NCBI GenBank assembly: GCA_964415185.1
Contig: CAYPZI010000003.1
Span: forward strand, 9,651-73,650
Source of the DNA: CAYVBJ01 sp964415185
GTDB lineage: Bacteria; Bacteroidota; Rhodothermia; Balneolales; Balneolaceae
Direction: 5' to 3'
Length of the DNA: 64,000 nucleotides
A program made the translations under genes and the position numbers. Numbering within the stretch: the stretch's first letter is position 1; every line of letters begins with the position of its first letter. Positions 25,238 to 34,098 of the stretch are shown one piece after another. A model generated the notes under the pieces. The model had not been told where the DNA came from. It was given only the letters and a program-made list of their open reading frames with translations, and made no database searches.

Positions 25238-26794
25238 TTACCCGTTGTTTCGAAATTTCGGTAAAAATGATTTGATTACACCCCAAAAACCTTTTGCAGG
25301 CTTCCTGATTTTTTTGTTTCTGGAAGTTGCCTTTTCAATAACCGGAGGCATCTTTACCTGCTTTACTTCCGGTTTATTTTTTTCATGCATACTTTCAGTC
25401 CGTCTTTCTTCTTTGAGCTGTTTTTTATTTTTTTTACTTGATGATTTATGCTTCGTTTTATTTGAATCGTCTGTTTTCTCCTTATTTTGTTTTGAACCAG
25501 GCCTTGGTGGAAGTTTCTGTTCTCTTTTAGGTTTATCAGACCTGCTGTCTTTCCTTTTTTCTGATTTTCTCTTTTCTTTACTACTATCCTGCCTTGATTT
25601 TTTGTTTTTTTGCTCCTCTTCTTTTTTACTTGCACCGGTTACTGAAAATCCCTTCTCCCAGGAAAATTCAGAGTGGTCATCAAATTTTCCGGGTACGGTA
25701 AATTTGATGATTTTATTTCCCTTTATCCTTTCAATGCTTTCAAAAAGCCGGTTGTCCCGCCTGGTAATAAAAGTAACTGCAATCCCGGTTTGGTCATACC
25801 TGCCGGATCTCCCTATTCTATGGATATAATCATCTGATGTCTTGGGAACATCATAATTTACAATCATTGATACCCCTTTTATATCAATCCCCCTGGCAAG
25901 CACGTCTGTTGCCACTATAACAGGATATGTACCGTTTTTAAAATCCTGAAGTGCTTTATTTCTCTCCTCTTGCGACCTGTCACCGTGGATACTTGCAGCT
26001 TTTATGCCCTCATGTTTTAAAAGCCGTTGTAGTTCATCGGTTCCTTTTTTAGTTGAGGTGAAGATAATGCAGGAATCCCATTCAATCTCTTTAAAGATTT
26101 TTTTGATAAGGGGAATTTTTTGATTGCTTCTCAGGTAGTAGGCCCTTTGTTCCACACTCTCGGTTGGTTTCTGCCTTTCGGTTTCAACATTAACCGGATT
26201 ATTCATGATCTCGGACGACAATTTTCTGATTTCTGAAGGCATCGTGGCTGAGAACAATAATGTCTGTCTTTGTGATGGCAGCCAACCAATAATTTTTTTC
26301 ATATCGGGAAGAAATCCCATATCAAGCATTCTGTCGGCCTCATCAAGTACCAGGAAACTGATTTTTGAGAAATCAATATTCAGCACCTTTTTTTGATCAA
26401 TCAATCGGCCGGGAGTGGCAACAATAATATCAACACCGGCTTTCAGTGCCTTTGCCTGTTCGGAAAAATCACTGCCTCCGATCACCGTTGCCGAAGTAAT
26501 TCCGGAATGATATCCGATTGCGAATATCTCTTCATCTATCTGCCTGGCAAGTTCCCTTGTTGGCGAAAGAATCAGGGCTTTAATTCCGTCTCTGTCTCCC
26601 TGCAGGATTTTTTCCATGAGTGGGATCACAAAGGCACCTGTTTTCCCGGTACCGGTTTGTGCCGTACCAATTAGATCTTTGCCATCAAGAACATGCGGAA
26701 TGGCTTTCTCCTGGATCGGAGTTGGTTCAATAAAGTTTACGTCTCGTAACCCGTCCTGAATGGAGGGCGTTAAATTTAATTCTGTGAATTTCAA
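25238..26794 (-). CDS. rhlE: DEAD-box RNA helicase, RhlE-like
   Basis: A 518-residue DEAD-box helicase. Motifs: Q motif FIEPTPIQEKAIP (21-33), Walker A AQTGTGKT (45-52), PTRELA, DEAD (151-154), SAT (182-184), and ARGID plus HRIGRSGR in the second RecA-like domain, which ends near 370. The last 130 or so residues are a low-complexity tail rich in Lys, Arg, Ser and Glu, probably disordered and RNA-binding. The family remodels RNA in ribosome assembly or decay. The start is TTG at 26794; a stop lies a few codons upstream and no ATG is available. It abuts plsC. Confidence 0.92.
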   Translation of the reverse strand: MKFTELNLTPSIQDGLRDVNFIEPTPIQEKAIPHVLDGKDLIGTAQTGTGKTGAFVIPLMEKILQGDRDGIKALILSPTRELARQIDEEIFAIGYHSGITSATVIGGSDFSEQAKALKAGVDIIVATPGRLIDQKKVLNIDFSKISFLVLDEADRMLDMGFLPDMKKIIGWLPSQRQTLLFSATMPSEIRKLSSEIMNNPVNVETERQKPTESVEQRAYYLRSNQKIPLIKKIFKEIEWDSCIIFTSTKKGTDELQRLLKHEGIKAASIHGDRSQEERNKALQDFKNGTYPVIVATDVLARGIDIKGVSMIVNYDVPKTSDDYIHRIGRSGRYDQTGIAVTFITRRDNRLFESIERIKGNKIIKFTVPGKFDDHSEFSWEKGFSVTGASKKEEEQKNKKSRQDSSKEKRKSEKRKDSRSDKPKREQKLPPRPGSKQNKEKTDDSNKTKHKSSSKKNKKQLKEERRTESMHEKNKPEVKQVKMPPVIEKATSRNKKIRKPAKGFWGVIKSFLPKFRNNG

Positions 26795-26967
26795 AAATTT
26801 ATAAGTCTGTTAAAATTTTGTTTTGAAAATGCGTTTGCACTTGACAAGCCTTTAATATAAAAAGATCCTGTCGGATTTGAATCATTTAAATATGTGGTTT
26901 TCTGGCAAACGCAAAAATGATACCTTATAAAGTTAAATATAATTTGAAGATTAATTACATATATAGA

Positions 26968-27687
26968 ATGAATATTAAGAATTTAGCGGTTTATTTATTA
27001 TTGGCAGCACTTTCATTAGCATCTTGCAGCAATGAAATCACCCCTGACAGTGAAGCCGACCTGTCAACCAAACTCGATTCACTTAGTTACAGCTTAGGTT
27101 ATATAACCGGGCAAAACTTTGCCAATCAGGGAGTTGACGAGATTAATTACAACGATTACCTTGCCGGTTTTAGTACCGCCCTGAATGAAGACGAAGCGAA
27201 AATGAATGAATTTGAGATGCAGGTTGCTCTTCAGGTTTTTCAGCAGGAACTCCAGGAGAAACAGACTGCTGAACGTGAAGAAACCTCGAAAAAGAACGTA
27301 GAATCCGGTGAAGAATTTTTGCAGGAAAATGCTCAGCGTGAAGGCGTAAATGTTACCGAATCCGGTTTACAATATCGTGTGATCGAAGAAGGCACCGGAG
27401 ATCTCCCGGATGCTGAGGACGAAGTGGAAGTTCATTATGAAGGCAAACTTGTTGACGGTCGGGTATTCGACAGTTCTTATGAGCGGGGTGAAACCACAAG
27501 TTTTCCTCTGAACAGAGTGATCAAAGGATGGACGGAAGGCCTCCAGTTAATGCGCGAGGGAGCTACATACGAATTTTTTATTCCGTCTGACCTTGCCTAC
27601 GGCGCCACCCCTCCCGGTGGAAGTATTATAGAACCCGGTTCTGTTTTGATATTTAAAGTAGAATTGATAGACATAAAAGAAGAGTAA
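26968..27687 (+). CDS. FKBP-type peptidyl-prolyl isomerase lipoprotein
   Basis: A 239-residue lipoprotein isomerase. From ATG 26968 a signal peptide ends in lipobox LASC with Cys20. A helical dimerisation region of FkpA/Mip type follows (LSYSLGYITGQNF), then a C-terminal FKBP domain (about 130-237) with VEVHYEGKLVDGRVFDSS, VIKGWTEGLQLM and DLAYGATPPGG. A longer frame opens at ATG 26917, but it would place 17 extra residues before the signal peptide, so it is rejected. It probably assists folding of exported proteins. It lies 10 bases before queG, and 173 bases from divergent rhlE. Confidence 0.92.
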   Translation: MNIKNLAVYLLLAALSLASCSNEITPDSEADLSTKLDSLSYSLGYITGQNFANQGVDEINYNDYLAGFSTALNEDEAKMNEFEMQVALQVFQQELQEKQTAEREETSKKNVESGEEFLQENAQREGVNVTESGLQYRVIEEGTGDLPDAEDEVEVHYEGKLVDGRVFDSSYERGETTSFPLNRVIKGWTEGLQLMREGATYEFFIPSDLAYGATPPGGSIIEPGSVLIFKVELIDIKEE

Positions 27688-27697
27688 AGTTTTTTTA

Positions 27698-28642
27698 ATG
27701 AATTCTGCAGAAATCACATCAAAGCTGAGATCAAAAGCCCTTGAACTTGGCTTTGATGCATGTGGTTTTGCGAAAGCAGAGTTCCTTGAAAAGGAAGCCA
27801 GGCGCCTCGAATCCTGGCTAAAAGAAAACAGGCATGGAACCATGCATTGGATGGAAAACAACTTTGACAAGAGAGTGAATCCTAAAAAACTTGTGCCTGG
27901 TGCAAAAAGTGTAATCAGCGTCATTGCAAGTTACCATTTCAGAGAAAATCTTTGCCGGGATCATAATAACAACCGGCCAAAAATCGCAAAATATGCCAGG
28001 GGCAGGGATTACCATAAAGTTTTTAAAAAGAAGCTGAAACAGCTTTTTTCGTATGCAAAAGAAATTGCAGGTGACATACATGGCAGATGCTTTGTGGACT
28101 CTGCACCGGTGCTTGACAAGGCATGGGCCGAAAAAAGCGGGCTTGGCTGGCTTGGGAAAAACAGCAATCTTCTGAATAAAAAATTCGGTTCCTTTTTTCT
28201 GATAGGCGAAATAATCTGTGATTTAACTCTCACTTACGGCTCAGAAGCAACCGATCACTGCGGAACCTGTACAAAATGCATTGAGGCATGTCCCACCGAT
28301 GCCATTTACGAACCCTGGCGAATCGACAGCAACAGGTGCATCAGTTATCTCACCATTGAACTGAAAGATAAAATTAATGATCAATTTCATGATTCGATGG
28401 AAAACTGGATTTTCGGATGTGATATTTGCCAGGATGTGTGCCCCTGGAACAGGAATGCGCTGTATGGTACTTTTAAAGATCTCAGACCACGAAAAGTAGC
28501 ACTGACATCTGGTTATGACGATTTTCTAAATATGGATAAGGAACAGTTTAAATCCGTCTTTGAAGGAAGCCCCGTCAGAAGAGCGGGATTTGAGCATTTT
28601 ACAGAGAGCGTAAAAATTGCAAAAAAGTTCAGTGATGAGTGA
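27698..28642 (+). CDS. queG: Epoxyqueuosine reductase QueG
   Basis: A 314-residue cytoplasmic enzyme that reduces epoxyqueuosine to queuosine in tRNA, using cobalamin and two [4Fe-4S] clusters. Cluster cysteines are 188, 191, 194 and 198 (CGTCTKCIEACP), then 214 and 241, 244, 248 (CDICQDVCPWN). The catalytic-site segment is VDSAPVLDKAWA with Asp134, and SGLGWLGKNSNL follows as expected. The C-terminal HEAT-like extension of longer homologues is short or absent. It probably shares a transcript with the FKBP gene 10 bases upstream and ends before a converging gene with a good shared terminator at 28773. Confidence 0.95.
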   Translation: MNSAEITSKLRSKALELGFDACGFAKAEFLEKEARRLESWLKENRHGTMHWMENNFDKRVNPKKLVPGAKSVISVIASYHFRENLCRDHNNNRPKIAKYARGRDYHKVFKKKLKQLFSYAKEIAGDIHGRCFVDSAPVLDKAWAEKSGLGWLGKNSNLLNKKFGSFFLIGEIICDLTLTYGSEATDHCGTCTKCIEACPTDAIYEPWRIDSNRCISYLTIELKDKINDQFHDSMENWIFGCDICQDVCPWNRNALYGTFKDLRPRKVALTSGYDDFLNMDKEQFKSVFEGSPVRRAGFEHFTESVKIAKKFSDE

Positions 28643-28664
28643 AGATGGCATAAATAATGGTTAA

Positions 28665-28769
28665 ATAAATCTGCGGCAAGTCCTGAAACCGGATGATATC
28701 GGCTATCTTACATTCATGCACGGACTGATTTACATCGGAAAATATGGCTTCAATATCTTCTTAAATTAA
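28665..28769 (+). pseudogene. Possible N-terminal remnant of a GNAT acetyltransferase
   Basis: A 34-codon open frame without a start codon reads LRQVLKPDDIGYLTFMHG then IYIGKYGF and ends at TAA 28767-28769. This resembles the first helix and strand of GNAT domains in MarR-GNAT proteins, where the pattern is R-x-G-D-x-G-x-x-x-x-x-H-G-x-x-Y-x-x-x-Y-G. Nothing of the rest of the domain follows. The match is short and from memory, so it is a tentative call. Confidence 0.35.
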
Positions 28770-28772
28770 AAA

Positions 28773-28799
28773 GCCGTACCTGAATATTTCAGATACGGC
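28773..28799. terminator. Bidirectional terminator hairpin between queG and ahpD-like gene
   Basis: A 12-base stem (28773-28784 with 28788-28799) with a single mismatch and a three-base TAT loop. It is flanked by A-rich sequence on the left and T-rich sequence on the right, and lies between converging genes. It can serve both strands. Confidence 0.8.
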
Positions 28800-28828
28800 C
28801 TTAATTTAATTAGTCACTTAAACGAGAC

Positions 28829-29401
28829 TTAGTTTTTCTCCCATTTTCTTTCACTAAATACGTCATCTACCGGTGTTTCAGCAATGTGGTTCATATAATT
28901 GCTCATAGTTTTTACACCTACGCCGGTGATTACTCCGAACACATGTTTCTTTTCAAAACCTGCGTTCAAGAATTCCTGGATGGCCTCTTCACTAACATAT
29001 CCCCTTTCTTTAACAACTTCTTTAGTAAATTTACTTAAAGCAGCAAGCTTCTTGTCGGGAATTTCCCTGCCATCACGGATAGCATCTGTAATCTCTGTGG
29101 GTACGTTCGACATTTTATCAGCCACAAAGCTGTGAGCAGCCATGCAGTAATCACACTCATTTACATAACTGGCAGAAAGAAGTACCACTTCCTGCTCTTG
29201 CGGTGTAAACCCCGACTGCTCTCTGAATGCATTGTAACTGGACGTATACGCAGTTAACAGCGATGGGTTTACAGCCATGAATTCATACATGTTGGGAACG
29301 AACCCGAGATTCTTTTTTGCTCCTGCCAATGTACTTTTTGCAGGCTCTTCGGCTGTTTCAAGAGTAACAGGCTCAAATTTAGTTTTTGTCTGTGTTGTCA
29401 T
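28829..29401 (-). CDS. Carboxymuconolactone decarboxylase / AhpD-like protein
   Basis: A 190-residue protein of the AhpD-like peroxidase-related family. The redox motif ECDYCMAAHS holds Cys83, Cys86 and His90, the expected CxxC-x3-H arrangement. The context EVVLLSASYVN just before it is typical. Such proteins are thiol-dependent antioxidants or scavengers in the cytoplasm. A TetR regulator is encoded 118 bases upstream in the same direction, so the regulator may control it, which is common for this family. The exact substrate cannot be told. Confidence 0.87.
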   Translation of the reverse strand: MTTQTKTKFEPVTLETAEEPAKSTLAGAKKNLGFVPNMYEFMAVNPSLLTAYTSSYNAFREQSGFTPQEQEVVLLSASYVNECDYCMAAHSFVADKMSNVPTEITDAIRDGREIPDKKLAALSKFTKEVVKERGYVSEEAIQEFLNAGFEKKHVFGVITGVGVKTMSNYMNHIAETPVDDVFSERKWEKN

Positions 29402-29519
29402 AATTGATTTGTGTTAGGTTTGAATTTTATTTCATTTGTATGATAAAAAAACAAATAGTCTTTTTCAAAGTGATCGCTTAGATTTTATAATTTGATTACA
29501 CAATCCGGCCATATTCATT

Positions 29520-30104
29520 TCAAGGTTTCATTAAATAATCAATTATGTTTCTGATGTAGATGGACATATCTTTTTTGCTCATGATTTTAGCGGTAACTGC
29601 CATACCCTGTGTAGCTGTTACAAGATATTTTGCTGTATCACCAATAGACCTGTTTTTTGAAAACTCTCCTTTGGATTTTGCCTTTTGAAGAACGGCAGAA
29701 AACAAATCCTCCAGCATTTGGTAGTAATCGAGCAGTTCCTCTTTCACCCTTTTATTCGAATTTCCGAACTCTGCAGCCGTATTTGCCACCAGGCAACCGG
29801 CCGGGTTTTTATCAGACTTCACAGAGGCAACAAATCTGTTCATAAATGCCTCGATATCATGAAGGTCTCCATTTGAATCTATTAAAATACTGAGAAAGTT
29901 TTTCCTTACTATTTGCCTGTACAACCGAAGGGATTGAATAAACAGGTTAATTTTATTCTGAAATGTAGAATATATTGAGAATTGATTGATTCCCATCTCT
30001 TTTTCCAACATCCTTAGAGATGTAGCCTTGTACCCGTTCTTCCAGAAAAGATACATAGCCTTCTCCTGCACTTCCTCCGGATTAAAACTTTTTGTTCTTG
30101 GCAT
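29520..30104 (-). CDS. TetR/AcrR family transcriptional regulator
   Basis: A 194-residue one-component regulator. The N-terminal helix-turn-helix (about residues 10-55) reads FNPEEVQEKAMYLFWKNGYK followed by TSLRMLEKEMGINQFSIYSTF, the classical TetR pattern. The ligand-binding part includes NPAGCLVANTAAEFG, typical of the TetR C-terminal family that responds to electrophiles or thiol-reactive compounds. It is upstream of the AhpD-like gene on the same strand and divergent from the PAP2 gene at 30306. It probably represses itself and the neighbour; the inducer is unknown. Confidence 0.9.
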   Translation of the reverse strand: MPRTKSFNPEEVQEKAMYLFWKNGYKATSLRMLEKEMGINQFSIYSTFQNKINLFIQSLRLYRQIVRKNFLSILIDSNGDLHDIEAFMNRFVASVKSDKNPAGCLVANTAAEFGNSNKRVKEELLDYYQMLEDLFSAVLQKAKSKGEFSKNRSIGDTAKYLVTATQGMAVTAKIMSKKDMSIYIRNIIDYLMKP

Positions 30105-30305
30105 ACAAAAATTTGTTTCTTAGCAGTTACTTATAAACATATTATATTTTTTGTGCATAATCAATCTATTCATTCTGCACACTATTGAAATGAATCCGGT
30201 TTTGAATTTTAAATATTACCGCGATTAACTTACATTTTGTCTCTTTTAAAAAAACAGGATCAGAACATCAATCGGGATGATCATTTTTATGATGGCTTTT
30301 ATCAT

Positions 30306-31190
30306 ATGAAAAACAATTCTTTTACTTTAAGAAACCTGAACAGGTTTGACAAATTAGCCGTAGGCTGGCTGTTGCTATCGGCAATATTCTCAGCGGTATT
30401 TATACAAAAAGAAATTACCTATTTCTACATTTCAATCGGTCATTTACTGTTTATTGCCACAATCGTCTTTCTCTCAAATCATCATCACAGATATGGAATA
30501 AGCGGTCTATTCCGCTTTGCCTATCCTGTAATCCTGATTGCCGTTGTACACTGGGAAATAGAGCCGTTTCTTCATCAGGTATACGGCGAAGGAGTCAATT
30601 ATGATGCAGTTGTAAAGGATTGGGATCAAATAGTATTTGGAAATCCACATATAAGCTGGCATAAATCAATGCCATCTCTTTTCTGGGTTGAACTCTTTCA
30701 CTTTTTCTATATGACTTATTATCCCCTGCTCATCGGTTCGATTTTGTGGATTTGGAGGAGGCGCTTTTATGATATTGAACGTTTTGCTTTTGTTTACCTG
30801 GCAATTTTTCTTTCTTACGTATCTTTCTACCTCTTATTTCCGGTATTCGGCCCTCTGGAGTATCGCTCTACCCTATTTCAGAATGAAGGAATTCTGCCGG
30901 GCTTTGTAGATTTTTTATTTACAGTCGGAGCTCCTGACGGTGCTGCATTTCCCAGTTCACATGTAGGGCAAAGTGTAGGTGTGTTCCTTTTGCTTCAGCC
31001 TCTAAAACGAAAAATGAATATACTAATTTTGACTTGCATATTCGGTATCGGATTGTCCATGGTATACATATCCATTCACTACGCCACAGATGCCCTTGCC
31101 GGATTAATTTCAGGAACGCTTCTGTATTACCTGTGGAACCGGATTTACAGAAGTATGCCTGTAAAAGTAAAAACCAGGCTGAAAGCCTGA
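30306..31190 (+). CDS. PAP2 superfamily membrane phosphatase
   Basis: An integral membrane protein of 294 residues with about six hydrophobic segments. The PAP2 phosphatase signatures are FPSSHVGQSVG and, near the C-terminus, SIHYATDALAG, with the two catalytic histidines. The type resembles the Aur1/Ipt1-like PAP2_3 group, so the substrate is probably a lipid phosphate. The frame extends to TTG 30237, but ATG 30306 is preferred because the preceding 23 residues are polar and poorly supported. The last codons and the stop lie inside a dispersed palindromic repeat (31175 onward). Confidence 0.82.
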   Translation: MKNNSFTLRNLNRFDKLAVGWLLLSAIFSAVFIQKEITYFYISIGHLLFIATIVFLSNHHHRYGISGLFRFAYPVILIAVVHWEIEPFLHQVYGEGVNYDAVVKDWDQIVFGNPHISWHKSMPSLFWVELFHFFYMTYYPLLIGSILWIWRRRFYDIERFAFVYLAIFLSYVSFYLLFPVFGPLEYRSTLFQNEGILPGFVDFLFTVGAPDGAAFPSSHVGQSVGVFLLLQPLKRKMNILILTCIFGIGLSMVYISIHYATDALAGLISGTLLYYLWNRIYRSMPVKVKTRLKA

Positions 31191-31273
31191 AACAACGCAG
31201 CCCAAGGCAGCCCCCTGGGTGAGCGAGGAAATTATAAGCAGATCAGGCTGTAAGCCCAAGGCAGACAGAGCCA
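31175..31273. repeat. REP-like dispersed palindromic repeat
   Basis: The segment begins with the perfect hairpin CAGGCT-GAA-AGCCTG (31175-31189). It continues with a second imperfect stem around CCCAAGG and CCCTGGG, then a second AGGCTGTAAGCC. This layout resembles dispersed intergenic repeats I recall from Bacteroidota and Chlorobi genomes. It overlaps the last codons of the PAP2 gene. Calling it a genome-wide repeat needs the full genome. Confidence 0.5.
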
Positions 31274-31302
31274 TAATCGAGTCTAAAAAAATTCGTTCAT
31301 AT

Positions 31303-32622
31303 TTACCTGTTAACCGTATCACGATTTAAAAACTCTTCATATAACTGCGTATGCCGGCTAACCATCGGGATTTTGTAACCGTTGATAAAAACATGTTCTA
31401 TTTGTGTTTTCGGTTCAAATGGATCTCCGTTGGCAATAAACAGATTGGCCTGTTTGCCTTCCTCAATTGAGCCGAGCCTGTCATCAACTCCCCAAACTTC
31501 TGCAGGATTAATGGTAAGTGCCTTAAATGCCTCTACCCTGTCCATACCGTAAGCTGCGGCAAAACCGGCATTAAATACCACATTTCTGACATTTTCTGTT
31601 TCTCCGGTACCAAAAAGAATTTTAACTCCTGCATCAGCTAACAGGCCTGGGTTTTGATAGGGACGCTGGTAATTATCATAGGGCCTCCTTGGCGTATATA
31701 ATGTATTTACAATTACCGGGACATTAGCTTCGGCTATTTTGTCTGCAACCCTCCAGCCTTCCGATACGCCCGACAATACAAAGGAAACATCCTGTTTTTT
31801 CTGAATCCAATCAATTGCATTCAGAATATCTTTTTCCCGTTCTACGCTTACAATAACCGGCACATCCCCGTTCAAAATGTCCCTCATTGCATCCAGCTTC
31901 TGATTTTTATCCGGTTTCTCTTTGTTAGAAGGATTGAGATTGTATTCACTCATCATTTTATGGTAAGATTCAGCCTTGCTCCAGAAGTCGTTCAACTCTT
32001 TAATATTTTTTTCGTACTGCTCCTTTATCTCTTTTTCACTCCTTCTGTCAAAACTGCCGAAAGAAGAGGCGCTGGGCCAGTTGAGATGTAGACCGGCTGT
32101 TTTTTTAACGGCCATTGAATCCGGGGTATATCCCCAAAGATCAATCAATACCGCTTTTCCTGATATGCGTCCTGAAGCGGGCAGGGAAATCACATTGGTA
32201 ACGCCTTCTACCCTCGCTACGGGAATAGAAGCCGAATGAGGATTTATTGCAGTAAAAGCCAGCATTTCCGGATTGAATGAGCCCAGTTCCTGACTATCGT
32301 TCGTAACCGGTACGGCTCCAATTTCTCTCAGGCCCAAATAGGTTTTTGAATCAATAAATCCGGGGTAAACATGTTTTCCTGCCCCGTCAATTACTTCAAA
32401 TTCACCGGATATTTCAGCTCTTTCCCCGACAAATGTGATGTCATTGTTTTCGATTAGTACCACGCCATTTTCAATCAATCCGGCAGAACCCAGCGTATGA
32501 ATAGTTACATTGGTGATTGCAAACTTTCCAAATTCCGGTTTTTCTGTTATCTGGGCATTCGAAACCTGAAAAAAGAATAAAGTGATTAAAAAAGCTGTCA
32601 GTATATTTTTGTAATAAATCAT
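31303..32622 (-). CDS. Amidohydrolase-fold secreted protein, metal site lost
   Basis: A 439-residue protein with a signal peptide (about 1-23, ending SNAQ) and an amidohydrolase fold, with the composite N-terminal beta domain and a C-terminal GSIEEGKQANLFIANGDPFE segment. The metal-binding HxH expected in the PGFID segment is replaced: it reads PGFIDSKTYLG, with Lys93 and Tyr95 in place of the histidines. The later His and Asp ligands are also missing (FGTGETE where an Asp motif is usual). It is therefore probably not a metal-dependent hydrolase. It is the last of three tandem paralogues, 12 bases after an intact-looking one, and may act as its partner. Confidence 0.85.
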   Translation of the reverse strand: MIYYKNILTAFLITLFFFQVSNAQITEKPEFGKFAITNVTIHTLGSAGLIENGVVLIENNDITFVGERAEISGEFEVIDGAGKHVYPGFIDSKTYLGLREIGAVPVTNDSQELGSFNPEMLAFTAINPHSASIPVARVEGVTNVISLPASGRISGKAVLIDLWGYTPDSMAVKKTAGLHLNWPSASSFGSFDRRSEKEIKEQYEKNIKELNDFWSKAESYHKMMSEYNLNPSNKEKPDKNQKLDAMRDILNGDVPVIVSVEREKDILNAIDWIQKKQDVSFVLSGVSEGWRVADKIAEANVPVIVNTLYTPRRPYDNYQRPYQNPGLLADAGVKILFGTGETENVRNVVFNAGFAAAYGMDRVEAFKALTINPAEVWGVDDRLGSIEEGKQANLFIANGDPFEPKTQIEHVFINGYKIPMVSRHTQLYEEFLNRDTVNR

Positions 32623-32634
32623 ATCGAAAATCTT

Positions 32635-34098
32635 TTAGTGTGAGTGATGCGAATGAGTCTGCATGGATGTTTCATTTGAATCTTCATTTTCAAGTAAATA
32701 GAAAACGTCTTGCATACAGGCATCTATGTTACGCCCGCTTGTCCCCTCATAAATCAATTGCGATGAATTAGTGAAACTGAGTTCGGGATCAATTTCCCTG
32801 TCAAGCCTCATATCATCGGGATCATTTTCCCTGTCGAAATATACCACCCCGTCAACCAGGGTAATTTCGTTAATACTGTATATACTTAAAGGGTGGGAAT
32901 TCCAGATACCTATATCACCATGCTTTCCTGTTTCAATACTTCCAACCTTATCCTGAATACCGAGCTGGGTTGCAGGATTGATTGTAATCATCCGGAGTGC
33001 ATCATTTTCCGAGGTTTGGCCATATCTCATAGTCTTGGCAGCCTCATGATTTAAATGCCTGATAAGCTCACCGCTATCGGAATTGATACTTGTAAGCACT
33101 CCATTGGCGTTCAGAATCGAAGCATTGTAAGCCGTTGAATAGTAGACTTCGAATTTATAGGACCACCAGTCTGCAAATACGGATGCATAAGCATTATTCT
33201 TTGCCAGCTCCGGAGCTACCTTAAAGGCTTCATTCGCATGCTGCATGGTAAAATTCTTAATTCCGTAATCTGAAAACACCCTGTTTAACATCACGATTTC
33301 ATCGGCACGGTATGAGTGAGTGTGTACCAGGATTTTACCGTCAATAATGTCGGCAAGTACTTCCAGCCGCAGGTTTTTTGTAACCGGAACCGGCGGGGTG
33401 CCCCTCGGTCTTCTGTCATATTGCTCTTTGGCATCCAGATAATTTTGCCTGTTTCTGCGGTAATCGAGAGCTGCGTCAAATTGATCGCGAATTACCTGCT
33501 CAACTCCCATCCTTGTCCGGGGTGTTACTCCGCTGCCCTGCCCATGAACCCGAGTCGGATTCTCACCCAAAGCAAACTTGATTGTCTGGGGCGCATCTTT
33601 AAATTTCATGTTATCCTGGCTTTGGCCATACCGAAGTTTCAATGTGGCATTGCGCCCTCCAATAACGTTGGCTGAACCATGCATCAGGTTGATGCTTGTA
33701 ACGCCACCGGCCAGGGCCCTGTAGATTGAAATATCATTCGGGTCGATAGACTCATACATGGTAACTTCGGCGGTTACCGGATTGGTTGCTTCGTTCACAC
33801 CTATTGAGTTCAGGTGGGAATGCGCATCGATAATGCCCGGCATTACATATTTACCGGTTGCATCAATGACATCCACATTAGGCGGTGCATTCAAATCTTG
33901 ACCAATTTCCGTAATGATACCGTTTCTTATAAGTACATCTGTGTTTGCGAGATCATCACTTGTTACAGTTATAACCGTTCCGTTTCTGATCAGGACATCA
34001 CCTTTGGGCTGAGCCATTATCAAACCTTGAAACAAGAAAAATAAGCTTACAAACAGCAGGTACTTTAGATTTGAAAAATGCATTTTCTTAAAATTCAT
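32635..34098 (-). CDS. Secreted amidohydrolase, intact metal site
   Basis: A 487-residue exported amidohydrolase. The signal peptide ends near residue 30 (MAQ). Metal ligands are present: PGIIDAHSHL with His93 and His95, VHTHSYRAD, a further histidine in MQHANEAF, and the Asp of INSDSGEL. The C-terminus ends with a His-rich tail (QTHSHHSH). The family hydrolyses cyclic amides, dipeptides or related compounds; the substrate is unknown. It overlaps the upstream paralogue by 11 bases and is followed by another after 12, so the three are one operon. This is the only member with the full catalytic set. Confidence 0.9.
   Translation of the reverse strand: MNFKKMHFSNLKYLLFVSLFFLFQGLIMAQPKGDVLIRNGTVITVTSDDLANTDVLIRNGIITEIGQDLNAPPNVDVIDATGKYVMPGIIDAHSHLNSIGVNEATNPVTAEVTMYESIDPNDISIYRALAGGVTSINLMHGSANVIGGRNATLKLRYGQSQDNMKFKDAPQTIKFALGENPTRVHGQGSGVTPRTRMGVEQVIRDQFDAALDYRRNRQNYLDAKEQYDRRPRGTPPVPVTKNLRLEVLADIIDGKILVHTHSYRADEIVMLNRVFSDYGIKNFTMQHANEAFKVAPELAKNNAYASVFADWWSYKFEVYYSTAYNASILNANGVLTSINSDSGELIRHLNHEAAKTMRYGQTSENDALRMITINPATQLGIQDKVGSIETGKHGDIGIWNSHPLSIYSINEITLVDGVVYFDRENDPDDMRLDREIDPELSFTNSSQLIYEGTSGRNIDACMQDVFYLLENEDSNETSMQTHSHHSH

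Noticed and set aside
25089..25829. 246-residue plus-strand open frame opposite the rhlE-like gene
   Set aside because: It is the antisense of the low-complexity Lys/Ser-rich tail, giving a Phe/Leu/Ser-rich sequence without any family pattern.
26841..26861. TTGACA followed by TATAAA as promoter of the FKBP gene
   Set aside because: The spacing is only 9 bases, too short for a sigma-70-type promoter, and this lineage probably uses other consensus elements.
26917..26967. Upstream ATG for the FKBP gene
   Set aside because: It would put 17 polar residues before a clear lipoprotein signal peptide.
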